Below, piece after piece: positions 16,570-24,724 of a stretch of 52,339 nucleotides of DNA. Positions within the stretch are counted from its first letter, which is position 1. Each line of letters begins with the position of its first letter. The notes beneath the pieces are model-generated. The model had not been told where the DNA came from, ran no database searches, and was given only the letters and a program-made list of their open reading frames with translations. The translations under genes were made by a program, and so were the position numbers. The stretch lies in assembly GCA_964630265.1 (NCBI GenBank), contig CAZVRW010000021.1:1-52339 (forward strand), read 5' to 3'. Origin of the DNA: CAZBWP01 sp964630265. GTDB taxonomy: Bacteria > Pseudomonadota > Alphaproteobacteria > Rhodospirillales > Defluviicoccaceae.

Positions 16570-16586
16570 TTGACGCTGTACGTCAA
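16570..16586 (-). promoter_or_regulatory. Probable higBA operator overlapping its promoter
   Basis: TTGACGCTGTACGTCAA is a perfect 6-5-6 inverted repeat 20 bp before higB. Read on the minus strand, its first arm is also a -35-like TTGACG, with a TA-rich stretch about 16 bp downstream. Binding by HigA here would block RNA polymerase, the usual autoregulation of this family. Confidence 0.7.
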
Positions 16587-16691
16587 CCGTTATTGCGGGC
16601 TTCATACCCACCGGTGTGCGACACGCGGCCCCTTGCACCCGCGCGCCACGCCACGGCGCCTGGGTATAGCCCCCGGCCCGGCGGTGTTCTA

Positions 16692-16958
16692 AACTCCGCC
16701 CATCCCACCCACCGAGGTCCCCTCATGTCCGCATCGCTTGCCGCGTCCGTCTGTCCCCATGATTGCCCGAGCCAGTGCGCCGTCAGCGTCGAACTCAAGG
16801 ACACCAGCATCATCGGCCGCGTGCACGGGCGGGCGGGGCACCCCTATACCGACGGCGTCGTCTGCGCCAAGGTCGCCCGCTACGCCGAGCGCCAGCACCA
16901 TCCGGACCGCCTCAAGCACCCCCTGATCCGCACCGGCGCCAACGGGCAGGCCGCCGTC
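16692..16958. repeat. Left copy of a ~265-bp direct repeat (5' end of the molybdopterin oxidoreductase gene)
   Basis: This segment repeats 19749-20013, including about 30 bp of upstream sequence and the first 78 or so codons. Except for a cluster of synonymous differences around 16750-16768 and changes after 16912, it is essentially identical. Similarity stops near 16958. Confidence 0.9.
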
Positions 16959-17027
16959 CCCAGACGCATGTTTGGCGACATCCTGAGCCGTATCGACGGA
17001 TTCAGGGCGACGCCAGCTCCGTTATGA
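16725..17027 (+). pseudogene. Truncated 5' duplicate of the molybdopterin oxidoreductase gene
   Basis: The frame encodes 100 residues. The first 63 match the intact protein at 19780, including the whole iron-sulfur motif CPHDCPSQC and the fourth Cys. The frame then runs into unrelated sequence and stops. No cofactor domain remains, so it cannot be a functional oxidoreductase. Five codons around the Fe-S motif differ from the intact gene only at synonymous positions, while the next 130 or so bases are identical. This suggests either gene conversion or an origin from a diverged donor. Confidence 0.85.
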
Positions 17028-17282
17028 TCGACGCGATGTCACTCATCCGCGGAAACGAAGGGGTCGGTGTGCCCGGATCGCTAACAAATGGGCAATTTCG
17101 TGCCGTCACCGCCACAATTTGCCGCTCCATCGACCGCCCTCGCTCGCAGCCGGGCGGCAGCATAAGATCGGGTTGCGCGTCGACCCCCTCTGAGTCACAA
17201 TCCTCATGCTGGGATGAGGCTACGTGGGAAATCCCGGATCACAACGAAACCGATGGGGCCGCCGGGAAGGGGTAGCGCGGAA

Positions 17283-18395
17283 ATGACACCCTCGCCGAAG
17301 GTCCGGCTGAAGCTGTTCCTGTTCAAGGTGTGCCGGCTGGGGGGGCTGTTCCACCTGTCGCGGCGCCTCACCCGCTCATCGCTTCGCATCCTCTGCTATC
17401 ACAATTTCTGCGACGACGACGCGGTGGCGTTCCGCCCGAGCTTCTGCATCAGCCCCGGCGTCTTCGAGCAACGCATGCGGTTCCTGAAGGAACGCGGATT
17501 TCCGGTGCTCACGCTGCATGACGCGATGGCCGGCCTCAAGGACGGGACGTTGCCGCACGGCGCCACCGTCATTACCATCGACGACGCCATGGCCGGGGTC
17601 CATCGCTGGGCGCTGCCGGTCTTGAAGGCGCACGGCTTTCCGGCCACGGTCTACGTGCCCACCTACTATTTCCGGAAACAGACCCCGATCTTCATGCTCG
17701 TCATCGCCTACCTCTTCTGGAAGACGGGCAAGACGGAGGTCGACTTGGGCGGACTGGGCGTGCCGGGCGTGACCGCCGGCACGATCGCCCTGACAGAGGC
17801 GGAAACGGCACGCCTCTGCGACACGATCGCCGACTATGGCGACACCCAGTTGGACAACGACGGCCGGACGGCGCTGTCGTGGGCGCTCGCCGATGCGCTG
17901 GAGGTGGATTACGACGCGGTGCTGGCGCGTCGGACCTTTTCCCTGGTCACCGAGCCCGAGCTTCGGGAGATGCAGGCGGCCGGGCTGGACAGCCAGCTTC
18001 ACACCCATCGCCACCGCTTTCCACGCGATCGCACCGTCGCGCTGCAGGAACTGGCGGATAACCGCGCGGTTCTGGAACCGCTCACACCGACACCGCGGGT
18101 CCATTTCTGTTATCCCAGCGGCGAGTGGCATCGCGATCACTGGGCGGCGTTAACTGAGGCTGGGGTGGAGTCCGCGACAACCTGTAATCCCGGACTCGCG
18201 GCCCCCGGATCATCTTCCCTGGCGCTGCCGCGGCTCCTGGACGACGCGCGGGTGAGCGAGATCGAGTTCGAGGCGGGCATGTATGGCTTCGCCGACATGG
18301 TACAGCGGTTGCGCGGTGCGGTGTTCCGGAGCAAGTACGACGGGATCGCGCCCCGGCGCCGCACTCGGCGGCCGCCGAAGCCCGCTGGCGGCTGA
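17283..18395 (+). CDS. Polysaccharide deacetylase (NodB-like) family protein
   Basis: This 370-residue protein has an N-terminal basic/hydrophobic region, then a carbohydrate esterase 4-like fold. The first catalytic motif, usually TFDDG, is TIDDA (in VITIDDAMAG) and the zinc motif is HTHRH. An insertion between them (about 125-225) is unusually long. The ATG at 17283 follows AAGGGG. It is 4 bp before the next gene and both lie between direct repeats of the neighbouring oxidoreductase gene, so the pair looks like an inserted cassette. It probably acts on a surface polysaccharide. Confidence 0.8.
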   Translation: MTPSPKVRLKLFLFKVCRLGGLFHLSRRLTRSSLRILCYHNFCDDDAVAFRPSFCISPGVFEQRMRFLKERGFPVLTLHDAMAGLKDGTLPHGATVITIDDAMAGVHRWALPVLKAHGFPATVYVPTYYFRKQTPIFMLVIAYLFWKTGKTEVDLGGLGVPGVTAGTIALTEAETARLCDTIADYGDTQLDNDGRTALSWALADALEVDYDAVLARRTFSLVTEPELREMQAAGLDSQLHTHRHRFPRDRTVALQELADNRAVLEPLTPTPRVHFCYPSGEWHRDHWAALTEAGVESATTCNPGLAAPGSSSLALPRLLDDARVSEIEFEAGMYGFADMVQRLRGAVFRSKYDGIAPRRRTRRPPKPAGG

Positions 18396-18399
18396 GCGC

Positions 18400-19320
18400 A
18401 TGACCGGCGCCCGCCCGTACGAGGCGGCTTTGGCTTCGGCCCGGCAGGAGCTTCACGACCAGGTCGCCGCCAACCGCTGCGACGTCTTCAACGCCTATCC
18501 CATGGAGGATACCGTCGCGCGGCTGGCGGACTCGCCCCTCTTCAGCAACTACTGCCATCTCACACCGGGGGCCGAGGCGATCTTCGCGGCGGTGCACGAG
18601 CGCTACGGCGAGCCGGTCCTGTCCCTCTACAGCAAGGCCCTGCTGATCGACCTGATCGCCCGCTTCACCGGCGAGACGGAGAACCATCGGTACAGTCCGG
18701 CCATCGTCACGCAGTTCGAGGCGAACTTCCGGCGCATCATCGACGAAATCCGCAACGGCGCGCGCGGCTACTACCAAACGCAAGACGACATCTTCTTTAA
18801 GGATCTGGCCATCTGTCGCCAGAAGTTGGTGCCGGCGGGGGCGGAGGTCTTCGAGCCCCATTCCGGCTTTTCGCGCTCCGTGGTGAAGGCGGGGGGCGTT
18901 GGACAGGCGGTGCGCTTCCTGGCGGCTCTGGCCTTCGACCTCGTCGGCCACCACCCCCTCTACCAGTATCACACGCACCTCGCGACGATGGAGGACTTCT
19001 CAAAGGAGGGGTTCGACCGGTTCTACGTTCGTGTCGCCGAGATGCTTGAATTGAACCCGAACGTCCGCGGGCTCTTCGCCAACAGCTGGTTTTACGATCC
19101 TATCCTCGAGGACATCAGCCCGCGGCTGACCTACCTGCGGACCGTGCCCGAGACGAACGGCGGCCGGATCTTCTATGTGGGCCCGGATGACAGCGGGTCC
19201 GCGTTGTCCAAGTCGCCGACCCGACAGCGGCTGGCCGCCGAAGGCCGCTACCATCCGAAGAAGTTTATGATCGTCTGGAGCCGCAAGGCTCTCATCGCCT
19301 GGGCACGCGCCAACCGCTGA
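18400..19320 (+). CDS. Protein of unknown function, coupled to the deacetylase
   Basis: This 306-residue soluble protein has no signal peptide or membrane helix, and I do not recognise its family. Visible features are an acidic N-terminal half (YPMEDTVARLADSPLFSNY), a His-rich stretch GHHPLYQYHTHLATM near the middle, and a basic C-terminus ending KKFMIVWSRKALIAWARANR. It starts 4 bp after the deacetylase stop, so the two are co-expressed. Its codon use has lower GC than the flanking genes, consistent with transfer. A role in modifying or exporting the same glycan is inferred from position only. Confidence 0.75.
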   Translation: MTGARPYEAALASARQELHDQVAANRCDVFNAYPMEDTVARLADSPLFSNYCHLTPGAEAIFAAVHERYGEPVLSLYSKALLIDLIARFTGETENHRYSPAIVTQFEANFRRIIDEIRNGARGYYQTQDDIFFKDLAICRQKLVPAGAEVFEPHSGFSRSVVKAGGVGQAVRFLAALAFDLVGHHPLYQYHTHLATMEDFSKEGFDRFYVRVAEMLELNPNVRGLFANSWFYDPILEDISPRLTYLRTVPETNGGRIFYVGPDDSGSALSKSPTRQRLAAEGRYHPKKFMIVWSRKALIAWARANR

Positions 19321-19748
19321 TCCGATCGTTCGGGACGATCTTGCCCATCGGACGTCAGAGCTTGCGGCAAGATAGGCAAGCCCGCTGATATCGTTTACAG
19401 GCCTCACCCTGAAACCGAAATACCAGTTCAATTTCAATGGGAGAGCGGTTGTCGCGAGACTCCAGACTTGCAGTGAGCTTTGGTGCCAAGCATGAACTTG
19501 GTGCCGCCAAGGTCCGCCTCGAGATACTTAAACAGCACAGATTAAGCGTCATCAAGATCGTCTGCAGCGGGTCAAAATCCACCGTGTCCGCTGCTGAGGC
19601 AACGTTCCGGTATCCTGTCCGAAAGCGGGCCTCGGGCAGGCACGCTGTATGGCGATCCGCCGAGTCCGCCCGTGGCTAATAGCGGACACTGCAAACGTGC
19701 GCCGAGCCCTCCGCAACCTGTAGCGCCGGGCTGGGCCGCTGTCCTATA
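19321..19748. other. Intergenic stretch at the right edge of the insert, no convincing gene
   Basis: This 428-bp stretch has lower GC and several short overlapping frames (longest about 80 codons), none with recognisable protein sequence or third-position bias. It separates the cassette from the right-hand copy of the direct repeat and may be decayed DNA. Confidence 0.6.
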
Positions 19749-20013
19749 GTCCGCCCATCCCACCCACCGAGGTCCCGCCATGTCCGCATCGCTTGCCGCG
19801 TCCGTTTGTCCGCACGACTGTCCGAGCCAGTGCGCCGTCAGCGTCGAACTCAAGGACACCAGCATCATCGGCCGCGTGCACGGGCGGGCGGGGCACCCCT
19901 ATACCGACGGCGTCGTCTGCGCCAAGGTCGCCCGCTACGCCGAGCGCCAGCACCATCCGGACCGGCTGCTCCGCCCCCTGATCCGCACCGGCGCCAAGGG
20001 GCAGGGCGGCTTC
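19749..20013. repeat. Right copy of the ~265-bp direct repeat
   Basis: This is the counterpart of 16692-16958; it contains the upstream region and start of the intact oxidoreductase gene. The two direct copies bracket about 2.8 kb holding the deacetylase and the unknown gene. Confidence 0.9.
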
Positions 20014-21846
20014 CGCGAGGCCGGCTGGGACGAGGCGCTGGACCGGGTCGCCGAGGCCTTCCGCGCCGCCGCCGAGCGCCACGGGCCCGAGGCCGTCTGG
20101 CCCTATCTCTACGCCGGCACCATGGGCCTGGTGCAGCGCGACGGCATCGAGCGGCTGCGGAACGTCATGGGCTATTCCCGCCAGGCGCGGACCATCTGCT
20201 CGTCCATCTCCCGCGCCGCCTGGACCGCCGGCGCCGGTGCGGTGCGCGGCCTCGATCCCCGCGAGATGGCAGACTCCGACCTGATCGTCATCTGGGGCGG
20301 CAACGTGGCGGCGACCCAGGTGCACGTGATGACCCACGCCACGGCGGCCCGCAAGGCCCGCGGCGCCCGCCTCGCCGTCATCGATCCCTACGCCAACGCC
20401 ACGGCGCGGGCCGCCGACCTGCATCTGCCGCTCCGGCCGGGCACCGACGGGGCCCTGGCGTGCGCGGTGATGCACGTGCTGTTCGCCGAAGGCTACGCCG
20501 ACCGCGCCTACATGGCCAAGTATACGCGCGATGCCGACCGGCTGGAGGCGCATGTCGCCAGCCGCGGGCCGGCGTGGGCGGCGGCGATCACCGGGCTCGA
20601 CGCCGAAGCGATTCGCGATTTCGCCCGCCTCTACGGTGCGACGCCGCGCAGCTTCCTCCGCCTCGGCTACGGTTTCACCCGCTCGCGCAACGGCGCTGCG
20701 AACATGCACGCGGCGGCCTGCCTGCCGGCGGTCACCGGCGCCTGGCAGCATCCGGGCGGCGGCGCGTTGTTCGCCAACGGCGGCCTCTATCCGCTGAACA
20801 AGACGCTGATCGAGGGGCTGGACGCGGCGCGACCGGGGGTGCGGACGCTGGACATGTCGCGCATCGGCCGGGTGCTCACCGGCGATCCCGCCGATCTCGG
20901 CGACGGCCCGCCGGTCACCGCCATGCTGGTGCAGAACACCAACCCCGCCGTGGTGGCGCCGGAGTCGGCCCGGGTGCGGGACGGACTGCTGCGCGAGGAT
21001 CTGTTCCTCTGCGTGCACGAGCAATTCCTCACCGAAACCGCCGCCTATGCCGACGTCGTCCTGCCCGCCACCACCTTCCTGGAGCACGACGACATCTATC
21101 CCGGCGGTGGCCACACCTTCCTGCAGGTGGCGCGCCCGGTGGTTGATGCCCCCGGCGATTGCCGTTCCAACCACGCCGTCATCTGCGGCCTGGCCGAGCG
21201 CCTCGGCGCCCGGCATCCCGGCTTCGCCATGACCGCGCGGGCGTTGATCGACGCGACGCTCGCCGCCTCCGGCCTGCCGGACTCCGACGCCATCGCCGGC
21301 ACCGACGGGCTCGATTGCGCGTTGCCCTTCGAGCGGGCCCACTTCCTCGACGGCTTCGCCTGGCCGGACAAGCGCTTCCGCTTCGCCGCCGACTGGTCGG
21401 CGCTGGGGCCGCTCGGCGCGGCGCTGCCGGCGTTGCCCGACCACGCGGCGCTCATCGACGCCGCCGACGCCGCCCACCCGTTCCGCCTGGTCACCGCGCC
21501 GGCGCACGACTACCTCAACACCACTTTCACCGAGACGCCGACCTCGCGCCGCAAGCTCGGGCGGCCGACGGCGCTGCTGCACCCCGACGACTGCGCCCGC
21601 CTCGGCATCGCCGCCGGGGCGCTGGTGCGCATCGGCAACGAGCAGGGCACCGTGGTCGTCCACGCCGACACCTTCGCCGGGCTGCAGCCGGGCGTCGTCA
21701 TCGTCGAGAGCATCTGGCCCAACGCCGCCTTCGTCGAGGGGATCGGCATCAACACGCTGATCAGCGCCGATCCGGCGCCCCCCGCCGGCGGTGCCGTGTT
21801 CCATGACACCGCCGTCTGGGTGCGCGCGGCGCCGACGGGCGGGTAA
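19780..21846 (+). CDS. Molybdopterin-containing oxidoreductase catalytic subunit (DMSO reductase superfamily)
   Basis: This 688-residue protein has the N-terminal iron-sulfur motif C-x3-C-x3-C-x27-C (CPHDCPSQC...VCAK). Molybdopterin-binding domains follow (DLIVIWGGNVAATQVH, AVIDPYANATARAADLHLPL), then a C-terminal MoPterin-binding domain (NTTFTETPTSRRK... HPDDCARLGI). There is no twin-arginine signal, so it is cytoplasmic, like formate dehydrogenase-like or assimilatory enzymes. No partner electron-transfer subunit is adjacent. The substrate cannot be assigned; relatives are annotated as generic molybdopterin oxidoreductases. Confidence 0.93.
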   Translation: MSASLAASVCPHDCPSQCAVSVELKDTSIIGRVHGRAGHPYTDGVVCAKVARYAERQHHPDRLLRPLIRTGAKGQGGFREAGWDEALDRVAEAFRAAAERHGPEAVWPYLYAGTMGLVQRDGIERLRNVMGYSRQARTICSSISRAAWTAGAGAVRGLDPREMADSDLIVIWGGNVAATQVHVMTHATAARKARGARLAVIDPYANATARAADLHLPLRPGTDGALACAVMHVLFAEGYADRAYMAKYTRDADRLEAHVASRGPAWAAAITGLDAEAIRDFARLYGATPRSFLRLGYGFTRSRNGAANMHAAACLPAVTGAWQHPGGGALFANGGLYPLNKTLIEGLDAARPGVRTLDMSRIGRVLTGDPADLGDGPPVTAMLVQNTNPAVVAPESARVRDGLLREDLFLCVHEQFLTETAAYADVVLPATTFLEHDDIYPGGGHTFLQVARPVVDAPGDCRSNHAVICGLAERLGARHPGFAMTARALIDATLAASGLPDSDAIAGTDGLDCALPFERAHFLDGFAWPDKRFRFAADWSALGPLGAALPALPDHAALIDAADAAHPFRLVTAPAHDYLNTTFTETPTSRRKLGRPTALLHPDDCARLGIAAGALVRIGNEQGTVVVHADTFAGLQPGVVIVESIWPNAAFVEGIGINTLISADPAPPAGGAVFHDTAVWVRAAPTGG

Positions 21847-22022
21847 GAGGCGGAGAATAATTACAACTATAGAATGCACACATCCAGGCACGTTTGGCTT
21901 AGCAGGTAGTAGGCTGCGTGAATTCTCGATCGTTGGGGCGTGCGGTCCCTTGCCCCGTGCGTCGCCGCGGCGCATGCTCCAAGGTTGTGGCTTGGGCGAC
22001 TGTCGGTTGAGGGGAGCGCGGA

Positions 22023-22709
22023 ATGTCTAATTCCATTCGCATATCGGGCCTGCGTAACACGGCCCGGCTCGCGGTGCTGGGCGGCGTATTGGCCGTGGCG
22101 GGGTGCGCCGAGCCGGGGCCGGCGTTCGACACGGTGCGGCTGTCGTGCGCCGACGACGGCGTCGTCGGCGCGGTGCCGAGCGATGCCATTCGCGTCGATT
22201 GCGACCGTCGGTCGACGCTGACCGGCGTCGCCGAAGCGTCGGACACCCTGGCCGGCTTCGAGCCCGCCGCCGGCCCGCCCGTGTCCGACATCGACTGGGA
22301 GCAGGCGAAACCGCTCGCCCTCACGGTCGGTGACTGGGGCTTCGCCGCCATCGAGACGGACCTCGCCGCGTTCGCCCCGGCCCGGCTGGTGATCGCCAAC
22401 GTCTCGGACGAGACCCAGCGCATCAGCGCCGAGGCGCTGCTGGGCACGGCCGTCTGCTCGACGCTGCGCATCCGGCCCGCCACGTTGACCGTTCCCGGCA
22501 CCGTCGACATGCCGCCCCGGCAGGTGCGGCCGGCCGGGCATGAACTGGACCTGAGCGAGGTCCCCTGTCCCGTTGCCATCAGCGTGCGTCCCGGCGCCCT
22601 TGCCGAGCTGAGCTTCGTCCCGACCGCGCCGGGGCTCCACCAGGTCCGCTGCGAGCCGTGCGGCGCCGCGACGTTCGCCGACAGCGCCCGGCTCCGCGTC
22701 GTCCGCTAA
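22023..22709 (+). CDS. Predicted lipoprotein of unknown function
   Basis: This 228-residue protein has an N-terminal signal ending in the lipobox LAVAGC (Cys28), so it should be lipidated. The mature part has several Cys and ends with an extended beta-like segment FVPTAPGLHQVRCEPC. That segment resembles the end of cupredoxin-like folds, but no full copper-site set is evident. The ATG follows GAGGGGAG. It stands alone between the oxidoreductase and a repeat array. Confidence 0.78.
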   Translation: MSNSIRISGLRNTARLAVLGGVLAVAGCAEPGPAFDTVRLSCADDGVVGAVPSDAIRVDCDRRSTLTGVAEASDTLAGFEPAAGPPVSDIDWEQAKPLALTVGDWGFAAIETDLAAFAPARLVIANVSDETQRISAEALLGTAVCSTLRIRPATLTVPGTVDMPPRQVRPAGHELDLSEVPCPVAISVRPGALAELSFVPTAPGLHQVRCEPCGAATFADSARLRVVR

Positions 22710-22748
22710 TGGATCGCAGCTGATGGATCGGAGCTGACGCTTGCATCC
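22707..22748. repeat. 14-bp imperfect tandem repeat starting at the lipoprotein stop codon
   Basis: The units TAATGGATCGCAGC, TGATGGATCGGAGC and TGACGCTTGCATCC run on from the TAA stop. GATCGGAGCTGACGCTTG resembles one arm of the hairpin at 42287-42335, so it may be a decayed member of that family. The following stretch (22749-22923) holds no supported gene. Confidence 0.6.
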
Positions 22749-22923
22749 CCGGCATCGGGTCGGTCGGTGCCGGCCGCTGGTATTCGGGCGGTTCGGGTCA
22801 GCGACCGGACGAGATCCAGCCGTCGCTCTCGACCCACGCGCCACCGCTCTCGCCGCCTGGACAGTGGAACGTGGGCGATCCGCTTCCAACTTTAAGGGAC
22901 CGCACTGGCGCACCGGATTCGGC

Positions 22924-23139
22924 TGACCGGGCCAGTGACCGGGCCAGTGACNNNNNNNNNNNNNNNNNNNNNNNNNNNNNNNNNNNNNNNNNNNNNNNNN
23001 NNNNNNNNNNNNNNNNNNNNNNNNNNNNNNNNNNNNNNNNNNNNNNNNNNNTGACCGGGCCAGTGACCGGGCCAGTGACAGGGCGAGTGACAGGGCGAGT
23101 GACAGGGCGAGTGACAGGGCCAGTGACAGGCGAGGGACA
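22924..23139. repeat. 12-bp tandem repeat array (TGACCGGGCCAG / TGACAGGGCGAG) containing an assembly gap
   Basis: At least two units lie left of the gap and six right of it, changing from TGACCGGGCCAG to TGACAGGGCGAG variants. The array ends directly at the GTG start of the VWA-domain gene, and the last degenerate unit supplies its purine-rich ribosome-binding region. Copy number is unknown. Confidence 0.9.
22952..23051. other. Assembly gap (100 N)
   Basis: A placeholder of exactly 100 N inside the 12-bp repeat array. Confidence 1.
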
Positions 23140-23856
23140 GTGGCAGAGAAAAACAAGGTTCCGACACCGACCGAGCCGCCTGCCGATGACATCGCGGCGT
23201 TTCTCGCCAAGGTCAAGGCGGCACCGAAACCGCGCCAGACGGGCGCGCGCGGCCGGCTGATCTTCGCCATGGACGCGACGGCCAGCCGGCAACCCACCTG
23301 GGACCGGGCGGCGCACATCCAGGGGGAGATGTTCTCCGAGACCGACGCCCTCGGCGGCCTCGAGTTGCAGCTCTGCTTCTACCGCGGCTTCGGCGAGTTC
23401 AAGGTCAGCGCGTGGCTCAGCCGCTCCGCTGAGTTGGTGCGGCTGATGACCTCGGTCACCTGCCTCGCCGGACAGACGCAGATCCGGAAGGTGCTGCGCC
23501 ACGCCCTCAACGAGACCCGGAAGAAGCCGGTGAACGCGCTGGTCTTCATCGGCGACTGCATGGAGGAGGACGTCGACCAGCTCGGCGCCCTGGCCGGCGA
23601 ATTGGGCGTGCGCGGTGTGCCGGCCTTCGTCTTCCACGAGGGGGGTGATCCGGTCGCCGCCTTCGCCTTCGAGCAGATTGCGCGGCTTTCGGGCGGCGCC
23701 TGCTGTCGCTTCGACGCCTCCAGCCCCCGGATGCTGCGCGACCTGCTCGCCGCCGTTGCTGTTTTCGCCGCCGGCGGCCGTCCGGCGCTGACCCATTGGA
23801 GCAAGGGCCGGTCGCCGGAGGTGCTGCGCATCGCCCATCAGGTGGGCCGCCGGTAG
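23140..23856 (+). CDS. VWA-domain-like protein
   Basis: This 238-residue cytoplasmic protein resembles a von Willebrand A fold. RLIFAMDATASRQPTWDRA replaces the usual DxSxS metal site with DATAS. LVFIGDCMEEDVDQLG and VPAFVFHEGGD supply later strands. The GTG at 23140 is the only start compatible with the N-terminus and follows GGCGAGGGACA. It lies 6 bp before the membrane J-domain gene, so the two form an operon, probably a chaperone-like or complex-assembly pair. The function is not known. Confidence 0.82.
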   Translation: MAEKNKVPTPTEPPADDIAAFLAKVKAAPKPRQTGARGRLIFAMDATASRQPTWDRAAHIQGEMFSETDALGGLELQLCFYRGFGEFKVSAWLSRSAELVRLMTSVTCLAGQTQIRKVLRHALNETRKKPVNALVFIGDCMEEDVDQLGALAGELGVRGVPAFVFHEGGDPVAAFAFEQIARLSGGACCRFDASSPRMLRDLLAAVAVFAAGGRPALTHWSKGRSPEVLRIAHQVGRR

Positions 23857-23862
23857 AGCGCC

Positions 23863-24618
23863 GTGCTGCCCGCTTTCCTGCTCGGTGTCGCCGTCCTCGT
23901 CGGCGGACTGCTGGTCTACCGCTGGTTCGTCACCGCCGAACCAAAGCTCGTGGCGCAACGGTTGCTGTGGCTCGGCCTGGTCCTCGTCGGCCTGCTGATC
24001 CTCGGTCTGGCGGCCTCCGGGCGGCTGTTCTGGGCGCTGGGCGCGCTGCCGGTGCTGTTGCCCATGGCGTTGCGGCTGTGGCGCGGCTACGGCACCGCCA
24101 AGACGTTCGCGCGCATGGCCGGCGTCGGCGGTCGCGGGCGGACGTCACAGGTGGACACCCGTTATCTGCACATGGTCCTCGACCACGATACCGGCAATCT
24201 CGACGGCACCATCCGCGACGGTCCCTACGCCGGCCGCCGCCTGGACTCGCTCGCCGAGCACGAGGTCTTCGAGGTGCTCGCTGCCTGTCACGTGGAGGAT
24301 CCGCAGTCGGCGCAGGTGCTGGAGGCATGGCTCGATCGCACCCACCCGGACTGGCGCGAGCGCGCCGAGCAGGGGTCCGACGAGGGGACCCGCGCGAGCG
24401 CTGGTGCCGGCGCTGGTGCCGGCGCTGGTGCCGGCTTCGATGCGCCGATGACGCGCGAGCAGGCGTACGCGGTGCTCGGCCTGGAGCCCGGCGCCGACGA
24501 GGCGGCGATCAAGGCGGCCTATCACCGCCTGATGAATTCCCTCCACCCGGACAAGGGCGGCTCCAACTGGTTGGCGGCCCAGCTCAACCGCGCCCGGCAG
24601 GTGTTGCTTGGCCGCTGA
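23863..24618 (+). CDS. Membrane-anchored J-domain (DnaJ-like) protein
   Basis: This 251-residue protein has two N-terminal membrane helices (about 3-20 and 31-68), a cytoplasmic region, a Gly/Ala spacer encoded by a short tandem repeat, and a C-terminal J-domain. The J-domain carries AYAVLGLEPGADEAAIKAAY and the essential HPD tripeptide in SLHPDKGG. The layout (membrane anchor, then terminal J-domain) is like Tim14/DjlA-type co-chaperones that recruit DnaK to the membrane. Start is GTG, 6 bp after the VWA gene. Confidence 0.88.
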   Translation: MLPAFLLGVAVLVGGLLVYRWFVTAEPKLVAQRLLWLGLVLVGLLILGLAASGRLFWALGALPVLLPMALRLWRGYGTAKTFARMAGVGGRGRTSQVDTRYLHMVLDHDTGNLDGTIRDGPYAGRRLDSLAEHEVFEVLAACHVEDPQSAQVLEAWLDRTHPDWRERAEQGSDEGTRASAGAGAGAGAGAGFDAPMTREQAYAVLGLEPGADEAAIKAAYHRLMNSLHPDKGGSNWLAAQLNRARQVLLGR

Positions 24619-24724
24619 GCCTTCGGCCTCCGTCGAGGTTGCAGCGTCTGGCGCGTTTGTGGCAAGAAGCAGCTTCTGAACGCGCGTTTCGCGCTCTCCC
24701 CTGCCAACGACTGTCGGAACGGCC

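Noticed and set aside
19437..19679. 80-codon plus-strand frame right of the inserted cassette
   Set aside because: No domain, no ribosome-binding site and no coding composition; treated as decayed sequence.
19744..21975. Minus-strand frame of 743 codons opposite the molybdopterin gene
   Set aside because: Same antisense artefact; the plus strand carries all cofactor motifs.
22741..22926. 61-codon plus-strand frame before the 12-bp array, whose stop coincides with the first repeat unit
   Set aside because: Third-position GC is only about 67%, there is no start signal and no recognisable sequence, although its position fits the stop-anchored repeat pattern.
22924..23139. CRISPR array suspicion for the tandem repeats
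   Set aside because: Units are contiguous 12-21 bp without unique spacers and no cas gene is present.
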